From the NCBI RefSeq assembly GCF_002188465.1, contig NZ_NINW01000029.1, forward strand, positions 1-64,000: 64,000 nucleotides of DNA. Direction: 5' to 3'. A program made the translations under genes and the position numbers. The stretch is from Pigmentiphaga sp. NML080357. GTDB taxonomy: Bacteria > Pseudomonadota > Gammaproteobacteria > Burkholderiales > Burkholderiaceae_B. The notes under the pieces were generated by a model. The model was not told where the DNA came from. It ran no database searches and saw only the letters and a list, made by a program, of their open reading frames with translations. Below, piece after piece: positions 45,398 through 57,606 of this stretch; within the stretch, counting starts at the first letter, position 1; every line of letters begins with the position of its first letter.

Positions 45398-45659
45398 GAA
45401 AGCCCACCCCCTACGCGCTTCGCGCGCCCCCTCAAGGGGGCGGCGCTGACGGACCGGCAAAGCCGGATCCGCGGCGCCCTGGATCTAGTACCGCTTTCTC
45501 CAATTGCCACACCGTTGCTACCGCTGGCAACCAGCGAAGCATCGGCGCTACATTCCAAGAAAGCGGTACTAGACCCAGGATGCGGTGGATCCGGCTCCGC
45601 CGGTCCACCCGCATCGCCCCCTTGAGGGGGCGTGCGAAGCGCGTAGGGGGTGGGCTTCC
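45398..45659. repeat. Intergenic palindromic element, copy 4
   Basis: The most symmetrical copy. GGAAAGCCCACCCCCTACGC begins the left edge and its mirror ends the right edge directly at the hprK stop codon. Left hairpin GGACCGGCAAAGCCGGATCC, then CTAGTACCGCTTTCTCC, central GCTGGCAACCAGC near 45530, then GAAAGCGGTACTAG and the ATGCGGTGGATCC...GGTCCACCCGCAT arm. Confidence 0.92.
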
Positions 45660-46589
45660 CTACTCGCCGTTCTGAATTGCGTCCATCTGCCGCTCCATGA
45701 ACTCCGTCATCGTATCGATGCCCCGGAGTTGCAGGATGGCGTTGCGTACCGCCGCTTCCACCAGCACCGCCAGGTTGCGGCCCGCGGCTACCGGCAGCAC
45801 GACCTTGCGTATGGGCAGGGCCAGCACGTCCTGGGTCAAGGCTTGCAGGGGCAGGCGTTCGAAATTCGCTTCCGGCGAGGTGGTGCGTACCAGGTGGACG
45901 ATGAGCTTGAGCTTCATCTTGCGGCGCACCGAGGTTTCGCCGAAGATCGCCCGGATGTCGAGCAGGCCGAGTCCCCGCACCTCGAGCATGTTCTGCAGCA
46001 GCGGCGGGCAGCGGCCTTCGATGATGTTGGGCGCGATGCGGGAGAACTCCACGGCGTCGTCGGCCACCAGGCCGTGTCCGCGGGAAATCAGCTCCAGCGC
46101 CAGCTCGCTCTTGCCCAGGCCCGATTCGCCGGAGATCAGCACGCCCATGCCGAGCACGTCCATGAAGACGCCGTGCACGGTGGTGACCGGCGCGAGCTTC
46201 TTGGCGAGGTAGATGCGCAGCAGGTCGATGACCTGCGCCGCCGAGCGCGGCGACGCGAGCAGCGGCACGCCGTGGCGCTCGCAGTGTTCGAGCAGATCGG
46301 CCGGCGCCGCCAGGCCGTCGGCCATGATAATGGCCGGCACGCCGCCCGCGAGCAGTTCGTCGAGATGGTGTGCGCGGCGGCGCGCTTCGAGCCGCACGTA
46401 GAACGCCAGTTCCTCGAGTCCGAAGACCTGGATGCGCGTCGGGTGGATGAGGTTGAGGTGGCCCACCAGGTCGGCCGCCGCCAGGCAGGTGTCGGGCAGC
46501 GGCGAACGGTTGGCATTGGAGTGCCCCGCCAGCCAGCTCAAGGAAATCTTGTCGGTATTCTCGTCGACCAGTTTTTCGATAGTAAGCAT
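45660..46589 (-). CDS. hprK: HPr kinase/phosphorylase
   Basis: A 309-aa bifunctional enzyme that phosphorylates and dephosphorylates a serine of HPr. Walker [10 protein letters not shown] and the downstream signature [16 protein letters not shown] mark the catalytic domain; the N-terminal domain includes [13 protein letters not shown]. The start is ATG 46589 (MLTIEKL). It follows ptsN by 40 bases. Its HPr partner (ptsH) is not in this window. Confidence 0.95.
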   Translation of the reverse strand: MLTIEKLVDENTDKISLSWLAGHSNANRSPLPDTCLAAADLVGHLNLIHPTRIQVFGLEELAFYVRLEARRRAHHLDELLAGGVPAIIMADGLAAPADLLEHCERHGVPLLASPRSAAQVIDLLRIYLAKKLAPVTTVHGVFMDVLGMGVLISGESGLGKSELALELISRGHGLVADDAVEFSRIAPNIIEGRCPPLLQNMLEVRGLGLLDIRAIFGETSVRRKMKLKLIVHLVRTTSPEANFERLPLQALTQDVLALPIRKVVLPVAAGRNLAVLVEAAVRNAILQLRGIDTMTEFMERQMDAIQNGE

Positions 46590-46629
46590 CGGGGCACACG
46601 AAAAGAGGCGGCCGACCACGTGGCCGGGA

Positions 46630-47106
46630 TCAGGCCTCGGCGTTGGACTGGGCCGGTTCCCAGTGGGTCAGCAGCGAGTGGATCGCGCTGGCGGAGGGTT
46701 CGGTCGCCAGGGCTTCGCGCAGCGCGCGATTGGACAGCATCTGCGCCAGTTCGGACAGGATTTCCAGGTGCACCTGCGTGGCCTGCTCGGGTACGAGCAG
46801 GAAGACCAGCAACTGCACAGGCTTGCCGTCGGGGGCGTCGAAATTGATGGGCTGCGCCAGGCGGACGAAGGCGGCCACGGCGTCGGTCAGGCCCTTGATG
46901 CGCCCATGTGGAACGGCCACGCCTTGGCCCAGGCCGGTCGACCCGAGTCGTTCGCGAGCGAACAGGCTGTCGAAGACCACCGACCGGGCGATGCCATGGT
47001 TGTTCTCGAACAAAAGGCCGACTTGTTCGAAAACGCGCTTCTTGCTGGTGACTTCCAGATCAAGCAGCACGTTCGAGGGAGGGAGTATCCGCGAGATCAG
47101 ATTCAT
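46630..47106 (-). CDS. ptsN: PTS IIA-Ntr regulatory protein
   Basis: A 158-aa nitrogen-PTS EIIA. The phosphorylated histidine is H67 in [12 protein letters not shown], with [11 protein letters not shown] before it and [15 protein letters not shown]-like helices after. It integrates nitrogen, potassium and stress signals and is classically linked to rpoN, as here. The start is ATG 47106. It is separated from hpf by a 410-bp repeat-bearing gap. Confidence 0.94.
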   Translation of the reverse strand: MNLISRILPPSNVLLDLEVTSKKRVFEQVGLLFENNHGIARSVVFDSLFARERLGSTGLGQGVAVPHGRIKGLTDAVAAFVRLAQPINFDAPDGKPVQLLVFLLVPEQATQVHLEILSELAQMLSNRALREALATEPSASAIHSLLTHWEPAQSNAEA

Positions 47107-47516
47107 AACGTATGCGCCGGTCTGCCGATACAAATTCGCACAACAGATGGACCGGGCGACATCTTTTTAAGATGGAGATCGATTATAGGCCAGGGGGCAA
47201 CGGGAAGCCCACCCCTGGCGGCCTGACGGCCATTCCCTCGAGGGCCGGCGCCGGCGGACCGGCAACACCGGATCGGCGGTGCCCTGGCGTACGCCGGGCT
47301 GACGGAGGAATGGCGTGCTTTTCTCCTTGTGCTCGGTTCCCGGAAAATGAGGCGGCGGAACAACATGCCGCATGGATACCTCGACGTGAAACCACCACTT
47401 CCGTCTCGGACCGGAATGCGGCCCGATATCCACGGGGCACCGCGGACCCGGCTTTGCCGGTCCGCCAGTGCCGCCCCTCGAGCGGAGCGGCCATAGGCCG
47501 CTCGGCGCGGGCTACA
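47107..47516. repeat. Degenerate palindromic element, copy 5, in the hpf-ptsN gap
   Basis: The 410-bp gap holds a decayed copy from about 47198. The outer arms are recognisable (GGGAAGCCCACCCC; GGCGGACCGGCAACACCGG on the left; GACCCGGCTTTGCCGGTCC and GCCAGTGCCGCCCC on the right) but the centre has diverged. The right end lies 3 bases from the hpf stop. The left 90 bases should hold the ptsN leader. Confidence 0.75.
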
Positions 47517-47846
47517 TCACAAATCAGCGGCTAGCTGCCTTTTGGGTGCCTCGTCGGTTCGAGGCCGCTGGACCTTGTCCTTGTACTTGATGACCTGTCG
47601 GTCGACTTTGTCCACCAGGGCGTCGATCGCGGCATAGAGGTTTTCTTCCTGGGCCTCGCAATGGACGTCCTTGCCTCTGAGGTGCATGGTGATTTCGGCG
47701 CTGTGGCGCAGCTTTTCCACGGAAAGCAGCACCTGGATGTCGATGACGTGATCGAAATGCCTCAACACCCTCGTGAGCTTGTTCAGCACATACTCCCGTA
47801 TGGCCGGGGTCACGATGAGGTGATGTCCGCTGATGCTCAGATTCAT
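47517..47846 (-). CDS. hpf: Ribosome hibernation-promoting factor, short form
   Basis: A 109-aa HPF/YfiA-type protein: [24 protein letters not shown], then [44 protein letters not shown]. It binds 30S subunits and promotes 100S dimers or silent 70S. ATG 47846 has AGGAGGG upstream. It is separated from rpoN by 261 bases, so it may have its own promoter despite the conserved rpoN-hpf order. Confidence 0.94.
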   Translation of the reverse strand: MNLSISGHHLIVTPAIREYVLNKLTRVLRHFDHVIDIQVLLSVEKLRHSAEITMHLRGKDVHCEAQEENLYAAIDALVDKVDRQVIKYKDKVQRPRTDEAPKRQLAADL

Positions 47847-47871
47847 GTAAAGCCCTCCTTGAAGCGATGTA

Positions 47872-47887
47872 CCGGGAATGCTCCCGG
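47872..47887 (-). promoter_or_regulatory. Leader hairpin upstream of hpf
   Basis: CCGGGA-ATGC-TCCCGG, a perfect 6-bp stem 26 bases before the hpf start and beside the ribosome site. It could modulate translation or be an incidental dyad; the rest of the 261-bp gap to rpoN shows no gene. Confidence 0.35.
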
Positions 47888-48107
47888 GCCAGCGCCGGCG
47901 TCCGCAGGTTGCCGGCGCACGTGACACGAGCGTGCCACTTTGCTTGCGTCGCAACCGGATTTCCGGCGTTTGCCACGCAATCGAAGTGGCGGGCACATGC
48001 ATTTCAGCGGTTGATATGAAGATGAGCCTTGATCCGGGCCTTTCAAGTCCGGCCTAACCCTAGTCCACCGTGATGGATATGCAGCAGTGGGCGCCGGGCT
48101 TGGCCGA

Positions 48108-49589
48108 CTAGATGTTCTTGCGCAAAGAAACGGGCGGGATCTTGAGTGCTTCGCGGTACTTGGCCACCGTGCGCCGGGCCACGACGATGCCCTGTTCCCC
48201 CAGCATCTGAGCAAGTTGGCTGTCGGATAGTGGCTGAGTGGGGTCCTCCGCTCCGATGAGTTGCTTGATCAGCGCACGAATCGCCGTGGACGATGCCGCA
48301 CCGCCGGTTTCCGTGGCGACGTGGCTGCCGAAAAAATACTTGAGTTCGAACGTTCCCAGCGGGGTGAGCATGTATTTCTGGGTGGTGACGCGGGAGATCG
48401 TCGACTCGTGCAATCCTAGTGTATCTGCTATTTCGCGCAATACAAGGGGGCGCATGGCCACCTCGCCATGGTTAAGGAAACCCTGCTGGCGATCGATGAT
48501 GGCCTGGGCTACGCGAAGGATGGTGTCGAAGCGCTGCTGCACGTTGCGGATCAGCCAGCGCGCTTCCTGCAATTGCGACGACAGTCCCGGATGCGCCGAG
48601 CTGCGCTCGGACTTGAGGATCTGCGCGTACATCTGGTTGATGCGCAGCCTCGGCACCGCTTCGCCGTTGAGCGTGGCGCGCCATTGGTTGCCGACCTTGC
48701 GCACGATCACGTCGGGAATGACGTAGTCGGCCGCCGGCGACGAATAGCGTGCGCCTGGTCGCGGATCGAGCCTGCGAATGAGGCTCTGCGCGGCGCGCAA
48801 CTGATCGTCGCTGCAGCCGAGTGCCTTGCGCAGCTTGGCGTAGTCGCGCGCACCCAGCAGGGGCAGGTGCTGGGCGGCGATGCTGCGCGCCAGCGCCAGC
48901 ACCGCGGCATCCCGCGCCTCGGGCAGGCAGTTCAGGTCCGGATCGCGCAATTGCAGGCACAGGCATTCGGAGATATTGCGCGCGCCGACGCCGGCGGGAT
49001 CGAAGGACTGCAGCAAGCCCAGCGCCGAACGCAATTCGTCCGCATCGATTTCCAGTTCGGGCGGAAACAGTCCGGCCAGTTCCTCCAGCGAGGTGTCGAG
49101 ATAGCCGTTGTCGTCCAGTTCGTCGATCAGCGCCGCGACCAGCGCGGCGTCGCGTTGCGTCGCTTGCGTGAACGACAGTTGCTCGAGCAGGTGTTCGCGC
49201 AGCGACGCGGAGCGGGCGGCCAGTTGCGGCGCGGTGTCGTCGTCGTGTTCGCCGCCCGGGCGATGCAGCTCCGGCATGCCGGGCGCATCGGGCAGTTCAT
49301 GGACCTCGGCGGCGGACGATGTGTCGGCGTCGTCGCCGGTGCTTTCGCGCTCGCCATCCGTGGCCGTGGCGCTCGGGGCGGGGGCGTGGACGGTGCCGTC
49401 GGCGTCGACGCGCAGGGCGCCGGCCACGTGCTCGTCCTCGCGTTCGAGCAGCGGGTTCTCCTGGAGGATTTGTTCGATCTCGTGTTCGAGTTCGAGCGTC
49501 GACAGCTGCAGCAGCTTGATCGACTGCTGCAAGGCCGGCGTCAGCGCCAGGTGTTGGGAGGTGCGGAGTTGAAGGCCGGGTTTGAGCAT
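48108..49589 (-). CDS. rpoN: RNA polymerase sigma-54 factor
   Basis: A 493-aa sigma-54. The N-terminal activator-interacting region is Gln/Leu-rich ([29 protein letters not shown]). The core-binding domain follows an acidic linker (about 60-115), and the C-terminal RpoN box [10 protein letters not shown] binds the -24 element. I choose ATG 49589 (MLKPGLQL), the normal family start; a GTG two codons earlier is possible. It follows lptB by 9 bases. Confidence 0.95.
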   Translation of the reverse strand: MLKPGLQLRTSQHLALTPALQQSIKLLQLSTLELEHEIEQILQENPLLEREDEHVAGALRVDADGTVHAPAPSATATDGERESTGDDADTSSAAEVHELPDAPGMPELHRPGGEHDDDTAPQLAARSASLREHLLEQLSFTQATQRDAALVAALIDELDDNGYLDTSLEELAGLFPPELEIDADELRSALGLLQSFDPAGVGARNISECLCLQLRDPDLNCLPEARDAAVLALARSIAAQHLPLLGARDYAKLRKALGCSDDQLRAAQSLIRRLDPRPGARYSSPAADYVIPDVIVRKVGNQWRATLNGEAVPRLRINQMYAQILKSERSSAHPGLSSQLQEARWLIRNVQQRFDTILRVAQAIIDRQQGFLNHGEVAMRPLVLREIADTLGLHESTISRVTTQKYMLTPLGTFELKYFFGSHVATETGGAASSTAIRALIKQLIGAEDPTQPLSDSQLAQMLGEQGIVVARRTVAKYREALKIPPVSLRKNI

Positions 49590-49598
49590 GGGCACCGC

Positions 49599-50411
49599 TT
49601 ACATGCGGAAGTGTTCTCCCAGGTAGACCCGGCGCACCGCCGGATCACCGACGATTTCCTCGGGGTGTCCGCTGGCCAGTACCGTGCCGTCGCTGATGAT
49701 GTAGGCCCGGTCGCAGATGCCCAGCGTCTCGCGCACGTTGTGATCGGTGATGAGCACGCCTATGCCGCGGCTCTTGAGGAAGCGCACGATGCGCTGGATT
49801 TCGATGACGGCGATCGGGTCGACGCCGGCGAACGGCTCGTCCAGCAGGATGAAGCGAGGATTGGTGGCGAGCGCCCGCGCGATTTCCACGCGCCGGCGTT
49901 CGCCGCCGGACAGCGAGATGGCGGCGTTGCTGCGGATGTGGCCGATCTGCAATTCGTCCAGCAGCGACTCCAGGTTCTCGTCCACCTGGCGCGAGCTGAG
50001 CGACGAGCCATCCGGGTTGTGCTGCAGTTCGAGCACGGCGCGGATGTTCTGCTCCACGTTCAGCCGCCGGAATACCGAGGCGTCCTGGGGCAGGTAGGAC
50101 AGGCCCAGCCGCGCCCGCTTGTGGATGGGCAGGCTGGTGGCCGACACGCCGTCGATATCGATGCTTCCCGCGTCCGCGGGGACCAGGCCGACGATCATGT
50201 AGAAGCACGTGGTCTTGCCGGCGCCGTTGGGCCCCAGCAATCCCACCACCTCGCCGCCGTCCACGTGCAGCGACACGTTCTTGACGACCGTGCGGCTCTG
50301 GTAGGACTTGCGCAGGCCGTGGGCGCGCAGGCGGCCTTCGCCCTTGGCGGATTCCTCGGCACGGCGGACCTCGGCCGTTTTTCCGGCCTCGATGTGCTGC
50401 GGCGCGTTCAT
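49599..50411 (-). CDS. lptB: LPS export ABC transporter ATP-binding protein
   Basis: A 270-aa ATPase that powers LPS extraction from the inner membrane with LptFG. Walker [27 protein letters not shown] and [16 protein letters not shown] are diagnostic. A 28-residue N-terminal lead precedes the [16 protein letters not shown] core. Its ATG overlaps the lptA stop (ATGA). Confidence 0.96.
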   Translation of the reverse strand: MNAPQHIEAGKTAEVRRAEESAKGEGRLRAHGLRKSYQSRTVVKNVSLHVDGGEVVGLLGPNGAGKTTCFYMIVGLVPADAGSIDIDGVSATSLPIHKRARLGLSYLPQDASVFRRLNVEQNIRAVLELQHNPDGSSLSSRQVDENLESLLDELQIGHIRSNAAISLSGGERRRVEIARALATNPRFILLDEPFAGVDPIAVIEIQRIVRFLKSRGIGVLITDHNVRETLGICDRAYIISDGTVLASGHPEEIVGDPAVRRVYLGEHFRM

Positions 50412-51013
50412 TGGGACGCCTTGGCGGGAGTGGCGGGGCAGCCCGACGCCGGCGCGCCTTCGGCGGCCTGGCCGCGCGGCTGGATGATGGTGCGCACGCG
50501 CTGGTTGGGCGTGGGCGCCTTCGGCCCGCCGGTCGCCGTATAGGTTTCGGTGCGCTGGTTGTAGGTGATGCGCTGGCCGCGCACCTCGTCGACCATCTGC
50601 TCGCACGCCAGCCGCTTGACCACGGCCTTCGATATGAAATGGATCAGCTCGTTGCGGCCGTCGTACTCGACGCGCTCGCCCTCGCCTTCGATGTATTCGT
50701 CGGTGCCTTCGCGGCGCTGGCGCACGTGGACCAGCTTGCCGCTGTTGGCCGTGGCGACGCCGAACTGGTAGCCCTCGGCGTCTTCGCGCAGCTCCAGGCG
50801 GTCGGCGCGCAGGATCAGCGATCCCTTGGTGAGCACGACATTGCCGGTGAAGATGCTGGTCTGCTTCAAGTCGTCGTAGCGCAAGGCGTCGGCATCGACC
50901 GTCGTGGGCTGCGCGCTGTCGGCGCGCGCCGCGGCGGCCGGGCCGGCGCAGGCGAGAGCCGCCAGGGCGAGCATGGCCTGGGCGGCGATCAGGGAGAATC
51001 GATAGTGTGGCAC
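50408..51013 (-). CDS. lptA: LPS transport periplasmic protein LptA
   Basis: A 201-aa bridge protein: signal peptide (1-28, GPAAAARA), then the OstA-type beta-jellyroll repeats ([37 protein letters not shown]). It forms the periplasmic bridge for LPS. The start codon is GTG 51013. It lies 7 bases after lptC and is coupled to lptB. Confidence 0.94.
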   Translation of the reverse strand: MPHYRFSLIAAQAMLALAALACAGPAAAARADSAQPTTVDADALRYDDLKQTSIFTGNVVLTKGSLILRADRLELREDAEGYQFGVATANSGKLVHVRQRREGTDEYIEGEGERVEYDGRNELIHFISKAVVKRLACEQMVDEVRGQRITYNQRTETYTATGGPKAPTPNQRVRTIIQPRGQAAEGAPASGCPATPAKASQ

Positions 51014-51020
51014 GGTGTTC

Positions 51021-51635
51021 TTATCCCTTGGATGGCGGACGGGCCGGTGGTGCCGGCCGCGTACTGTTGGGCAGTATCTGTACCCGCGTCTGGTTGTCGA
51101 CCTTCAGTTCACGCGAGACATTGTCGTAGCGCATGCCGCGGCCCTGTATGCGCGTGGACCCGTTCACCACGGTGGCGGGCAGGTCGGTGAAGGCGACATC
51201 CTCGTCGGGCAGCAGAGTGACTTCCTCGCTGCGTATATCGAGTTCCGGACGCCCCTGGCCGGGCAGCCGGCGCAGCTGCACGTCGCCGCGCATGACCACG
51301 CGCGCGCCGTCCTGGTCCATGCGCGCCTGGTGCGACGTAGCCGTCATCGTGGGGCGTTCTGGGCGCTGGCTCACAGCCCGGAATTGCGTGACCTCGGACG
51401 AGTCGTCGTCCGGATAGTGCACCAGGCGGTCGCCTTCCATCCGGGTCGTCGGCATGCCGTTTTCGTCGCTGCGCACCATGACGAACTCCTCCACGTAGGA
51501 GTCGATTTCGTGGGTCAGGCGGCGCGGCGGATCTTCCACCACCGCGCGCCGCGCATAATCGGCCGCCCACCACGTGCCGGCCACGAGCGCAGCCAGCAGC
51601 GCGATGGAAACCCCCGACGCGAGACGGTCTTTCAT
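51021..51635 (-). CDS. lptC: LPS export protein LptC
   Basis: A 204-aa bitopic protein: one N-terminal membrane helix (about 9-27) and a periplasmic jellyroll domain (GMPTTRMEGDRLVHYPDDDSSEVTQ ...) that passes LPS to LptA. The purine tract AGGGGG seven bases before ATG 51635 belongs to the edge of palindromic copy 6, so the element supplies its ribosome site. Confidence 0.93.
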   Translation of the reverse strand: MKDRLASGVSIALLAALVAGTWWAADYARRAVVEDPPRRLTHEIDSYVEEFVMVRSDENGMPTTRMEGDRLVHYPDDDSSEVTQFRAVSQRPERPTMTATSHQARMDQDGARVVMRGDVQLRRLPGQGRPELDIRSEEVTLLPDEDVAFTDLPATVVNGSTRIQGRGMRYDNVSRELKVDNQTRVQILPNSTRPAPPARPPSKG

Positions 51636-51825
51636 TGATACCCCCTAGGGGGCGGCACTGGCGGACCGGCAAAGCCGGATCCGCGGTGCCCTGGATGAAA
51701 GCAAGAACGGGGCGCTCCGCACTGTGATTCTGTGGGCAGATCCAGGATGCGGCGGATCTGGCTCTGCCAGTCCGCTCGCATCGCCCCCTGGGGGGCGCGC
51801 GTCAGCGCGTAGGGGGGGGCCACGT
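51636..51825. repeat. Intergenic palindromic element, copy 6
   Basis: Fills the kdsC-lptC gap. Left arm GGCACTGGCGGACCGG...GATCCGCGGTGCC differs from copies 1, 2 and 4 (GGCGCT...GGCGCC) by a compensatory pair. The right arm has GGATCTGGCTCTGCCAGTCC, again paired changes. The centre is shorter than in copies 1-4. Confidence 0.88.
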
Positions 51826-52431
51826 TCATTGAGGCGATCCCGAGGTAAGCGTGGTGCGGGCGCGGCTGGTGATGTAGCCGCCGAGCCGGCCTTGGGCGGC
51901 GAGGATCAGGTCGCAGCATTCGCGCGCCGCGCCGCTGCCGGCGGGCCGGGTGGCTACCCAGTGCGCCGCCTGGGCAATGTAGACCGGAGCCTCGGCCACG
52001 CTGGCGGCGAAGCCGACGCGGTGCATCACGGCCAGGTCGATGATGTCGTCGCCCATGAAGCCGATGTCGTCCAGCTCGAGGTTGTGGCGCTGCGCGAGCA
52101 CGGTGACGGCGGCGCTCTTGTCGCGTACCCCCTGCTGGACTTCCGAGATGCCCAGTTCGGCCGCGCGCCGCGACACGGTGGGCGAGTCGCGGCCGGTCAT
52201 GAAGGCCACCTCCACGCCGCTCTCGTGCAGCATGCGCAGGCCGAAGCCGTCGAGCGCATGGAAGCGCTTGACGGTTTCGCCGTGTTCGCCGTAGTAGAGC
52301 CGGCCGTCGGTCAGCACGCCGTCGACGTCGAAGATCATCAGGCGCAGCCGCGACGCACGTTCGCGCACGTCCTGCGGCACGCGGGCCAGGATCAGGGCTT
52401 CTGCCGGATGGGGGGTGAGGGGAATCGCCAT
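51826..52431 (-). CDS. kdsC: 3-deoxy-D-manno-octulosonate 8-phosphate phosphatase
   Basis: A 201-aa HAD phosphatase that makes Kdo from Kdo-8-phosphate. The nucleophile and acid are D35 and D37 in MIFDVDGVLTDG; FNALDGFGLRML-like KRFHALDGFGLRML and GDDIIDLAVM follow. It is 7 bases after kdsD, one step earlier in the pathway. Confidence 0.95.
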   Translation of the reverse strand: MAIPLTPHPAEALILARVPQDVRERASRLRLMIFDVDGVLTDGRLYYGEHGETVKRFHALDGFGLRMLHESGVEVAFMTGRDSPTVSRRAAELGISEVQQGVRDKSAAVTVLAQRHNLELDDIGFMGDDIIDLAVMHRVGFAASVAEAPVYIAQAAHWVATRPAGSGAARECCDLILAAQGRLGGYITSRARTTLTSGSPQ

Positions 52432-52438
52432 GGGAACG

Positions 52439-53455
52439 TCAGAGCACCTTTGCTGCCATCAGGTCGTGGGTATGGAGGGCGCCGACCAGCTTGCCGGTGG
52501 CATCGAGCACCAGCAGCTGGTTCTTGCGGTTTTCGTCCATCAGCGCCGCCGCCTCGGTGGCGAGCGCATCCGGGCCGATGAAAAGGGGATTGCGCGTCAT
52601 GCCGGCCACCACGGTCAGGTTGCGGATGTCGCCTTCGCGTTCGATCAGGCGGCGCAGGTCGCCGTCGGTGAAGATGCCGACCACGCGCTCGCCGTCGAGC
52701 ACCGCCGTCATGCCCATGCTCTTGCGGGTGATCTCGACCAGGGCGTCGGTGACCGAGGCGGTGACCGGCACCGTGGGCAGGTCCCGGCCGGTGCGCATGA
52801 CGTCGCTGACGTGGGTCAGCAGGCGCCGCCCCAGCGCGCCGCCGGGATGCGAGCGGGCGAAATCCTCCGGACCGAAGCCGCGCGCCTCGAGGCAGGCGAC
52901 CGCCAGGGCGTCGCCCAGCGCCAGCGCTGTCGTGGTGCTGGCCGTGGGCGCCAGGTTCAGGGGGCACGCTTCCTGCGGTACGCTGGCGTCCAGGTGCACG
53001 TCGGCCAGCTGCGCCAGCTCGGACTCGGGGTTGCCGGTGATGGCGATCAGGGACGAGCCCAGCCGCTTCACGGCGGGAACGATGGTGAGCAGTTCGGCCG
53101 TCGTGCCGGAATAGGAGATCGTGACCAGGACGTCGTTGGCGGTGATCATGCCGAGGTCGCCGTGCACCGCCTCGGCCGCGTGCACGAAGAAGGACGGCGT
53201 GCCGGTGGAGGCGAAGGTGGCGGCGATCTTGCGGGCGATGTGGCCCGACTTGCCGATGCCGCTGACCACGACGCGGCCCGGGCAGCCGAGCAGGATGTCG
53301 ACCGCGCGCACGAAAGTGCGGTCGAGGCGGTCCGACAGGGCCTTGAGCGCTTGGATTTCCACCGCCAGGGTGCTGCGGGCCGAGCCGATGACGTCGACGG
53401 GGCCGGAGGCGCCGGGGACGTATACGTTGGACGTGCCGTTGTCTGAGGTGTTCAT
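52439..53455 (-). CDS. kdsD: Arabinose-5-phosphate isomerase
   Basis: A 338-aa enzyme that converts ribulose-5-phosphate to arabinose-5-phosphate for Kdo synthesis. An SIS domain (SGIGKSGHIARKIAATFASTGTPSFFVHAAEAVHGDLGMI) is followed by two CBS domains (about 215-335). The start at ATG 53455 leaves a short unstructured lead. It heads the minus-strand LPS/sigma-54 run and diverges from apt. Confidence 0.94.
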   Translation of the reverse strand: MNTSDNGTSNVYVPGASGPVDVIGSARSTLAVEIQALKALSDRLDRTFVRAVDILLGCPGRVVVSGIGKSGHIARKIAATFASTGTPSFFVHAAEAVHGDLGMITANDVLVTISYSGTTAELLTIVPAVKRLGSSLIAITGNPESELAQLADVHLDASVPQEACPLNLAPTASTTTALALGDALAVACLEARGFGPEDFARSHPGGALGRRLLTHVSDVMRTGRDLPTVPVTASVTDALVEITRKSMGMTAVLDGERVVGIFTDGDLRRLIEREGDIRNLTVVAGMTRNPLFIGPDALATEAAALMDENRKNQLLVLDATGKLVGALHTHDLMAAKVL

Positions 53456-53560
53456 GATGAGTCCGGGCCGCCGCCACGGGTGGCGGGCGGCGAAAAAAGC
53501 GCCCCGCGCCGGCCAGATGCGGCAGCGGTCATTCAATTGCGATGATCTACCAGTATAGTA

Positions 53561-53579
53561 GCAAGGGCACGATCCTTGC
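53561..53579. promoter_or_regulatory. Inverted repeat in the kdsD-apt divergent region
   Basis: GCAAGG and CCTTGC are perfect 6-bp arms with a 7-base spacer, midway between the divergent genes. TATACT on the minus strand (53552-53557) is a candidate -10 for kdsD. A regulator is not known. Confidence 0.3.
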
Positions 53580-53666
53580 TTCACGTTCTTTGGGTTACAG
53601 TGGCGTCCTGCGTCGCCAGGGTGTCCGCACCCCGGTTCCTCCCCGACTTTTCCCGCCGAGCCCGCC

Positions 53667-54206
53667 ATGTTCCTGGATCCGAACTACATCCGCGACCGCA
53701 TCCGCACGGTGCCCGACTGGCCCGAACCCGGTGTGCTGTTCCGGGACATCACGCCCCTGCTGCAAGACCCACGCAGCTTCCGCGTGCTGATCGAGCTGTT
53801 CGTCTACCGCTACATGAACCAGCGGCTGGACCTGGTGGCGGGCATCGATGCCCGCGGGTTCATCGTCGGCAGCGTCATCGCCCACGAGCTGAACCTGGGT
53901 TTCGTGCCGGTGCGCAAGAAGGGCAAGCTGCCCTACGACACCATCGCCGAACAGTATTCCCTGGAATACGGCAGTTCCTCGGTGGAGATGCACGCCGATG
54001 CCGTGCGTCCCGGCCAGCGGGTGGTGCTGGTCGACGATCTGGTGGCCACCGGCGGCACCATGCTGGCCGGCATGAAACTGCTGCAGCGGCTGGGCGCCAA
54101 CGTGGTCGAGGCCGCCGCGGTCATCGACCTGCCCAGGCTGGGCGGGTCGCAGGCCATACGCAATTCCGGGCTGAACCTCTATACCGTCTGCGAATTCGAC
54201 GAGTAG
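53667..54206 (+). CDS. apt: Adenine phosphoribosyltransferase
   Basis: A 179-aa type I phosphoribosyltransferase that salvages adenine to AMP. The PRPP-binding motif [14 protein letters not shown] and the family features [17 protein letters not shown] and [11 protein letters not shown] are present. The length is standard. It is a single gene, divergent from kdsD and convergent with uvrA. Confidence 0.96.
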   Translation: MFLDPNYIRDRIRTVPDWPEPGVLFRDITPLLQDPRSFRVLIELFVYRYMNQRLDLVAGIDARGFIVGSVIAHELNLGFVPVRKKGKLPYDTIAEQYSLEYGSSSVEMHADAVRPGQRVVLVDDLVATGGTMLAGMKLLQRLGANVVEAAAVIDLPRLGGSQAIRNSGLNLYTVCEFDE

Positions 54207-54254
54207 GGCGGCGAGCGCCCAGGGCGGGCGGGATGCCTGCGCCGCGGCCGGCGC

Positions 54255-57161
<2,907 letters not shown>

Positions 57162-57206
57162 CAAACCTTTCCCGAGCCGGTCCGGCTGAAAGCCAACTTG
57201 GTAATA

Positions 57207-57605
57207 TAACCCCCCCGTGCGCGCTTACGCGCGTCCCCCCCCAGGGGGGCGGCGCTGGCGGACCGGCGGAGCCGGATCCGCGGCGCCCTGGGTCTAGTGC
57301 GGGATTCTTGGGGTGTGGCGCTGGTGCTGTCGCTGGCTGCCGGCGATAGCGATGGGTGACATGACAAAAAGACTCGTACTAGATCCAGGGCACGGCGGAT
57401 CCGGCTTTGCCGGTCCGCCAGTGCCGCCCCTTGAGGGGAGCGGCCAGCGGGCCGCTTGGGGTGGGCTTTCCTTCCGGTCCGCCTGCATCGCCCCCTGGGC
57501 CCGGCGCCGGGCCGCACCAAGGCGGGCCCAGGCCCCCTCGGGGGGCCGCCGCGTAGCGGCTGGGGGCTCCCCATGCCGGGCGCGCGTAAGCGCGTAGGGG
57601 GGGCA
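57207..57605. repeat. Intergenic palindromic element, copy 7 (compound)
   Basis: Divergent uvrA/MFS gap. A full element (GGCGGACCGGCGGAGCCGG arm, centre near 57330, GGATCCGGCTTTGCCGGTCC arm) is followed by extra partial units from about 57470, including the GC block at 57518-57538 shared with 8213-8233. The right end GCGCGTAAGCGCGTAGGGGG runs to within 3 bases of the MFS start. Confidence 0.88.
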
Positions 57606-57606
57606 A

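Noticed and set aside
47925-47945. TGGCAC-containing sequence on the minus strand before hpf, resembling a sigma-54 promoter
   Set aside because: The -24 half is good, but the -12 half reads TGTCA instead of TTGCA at the required spacing, so the GC doublet is missing.
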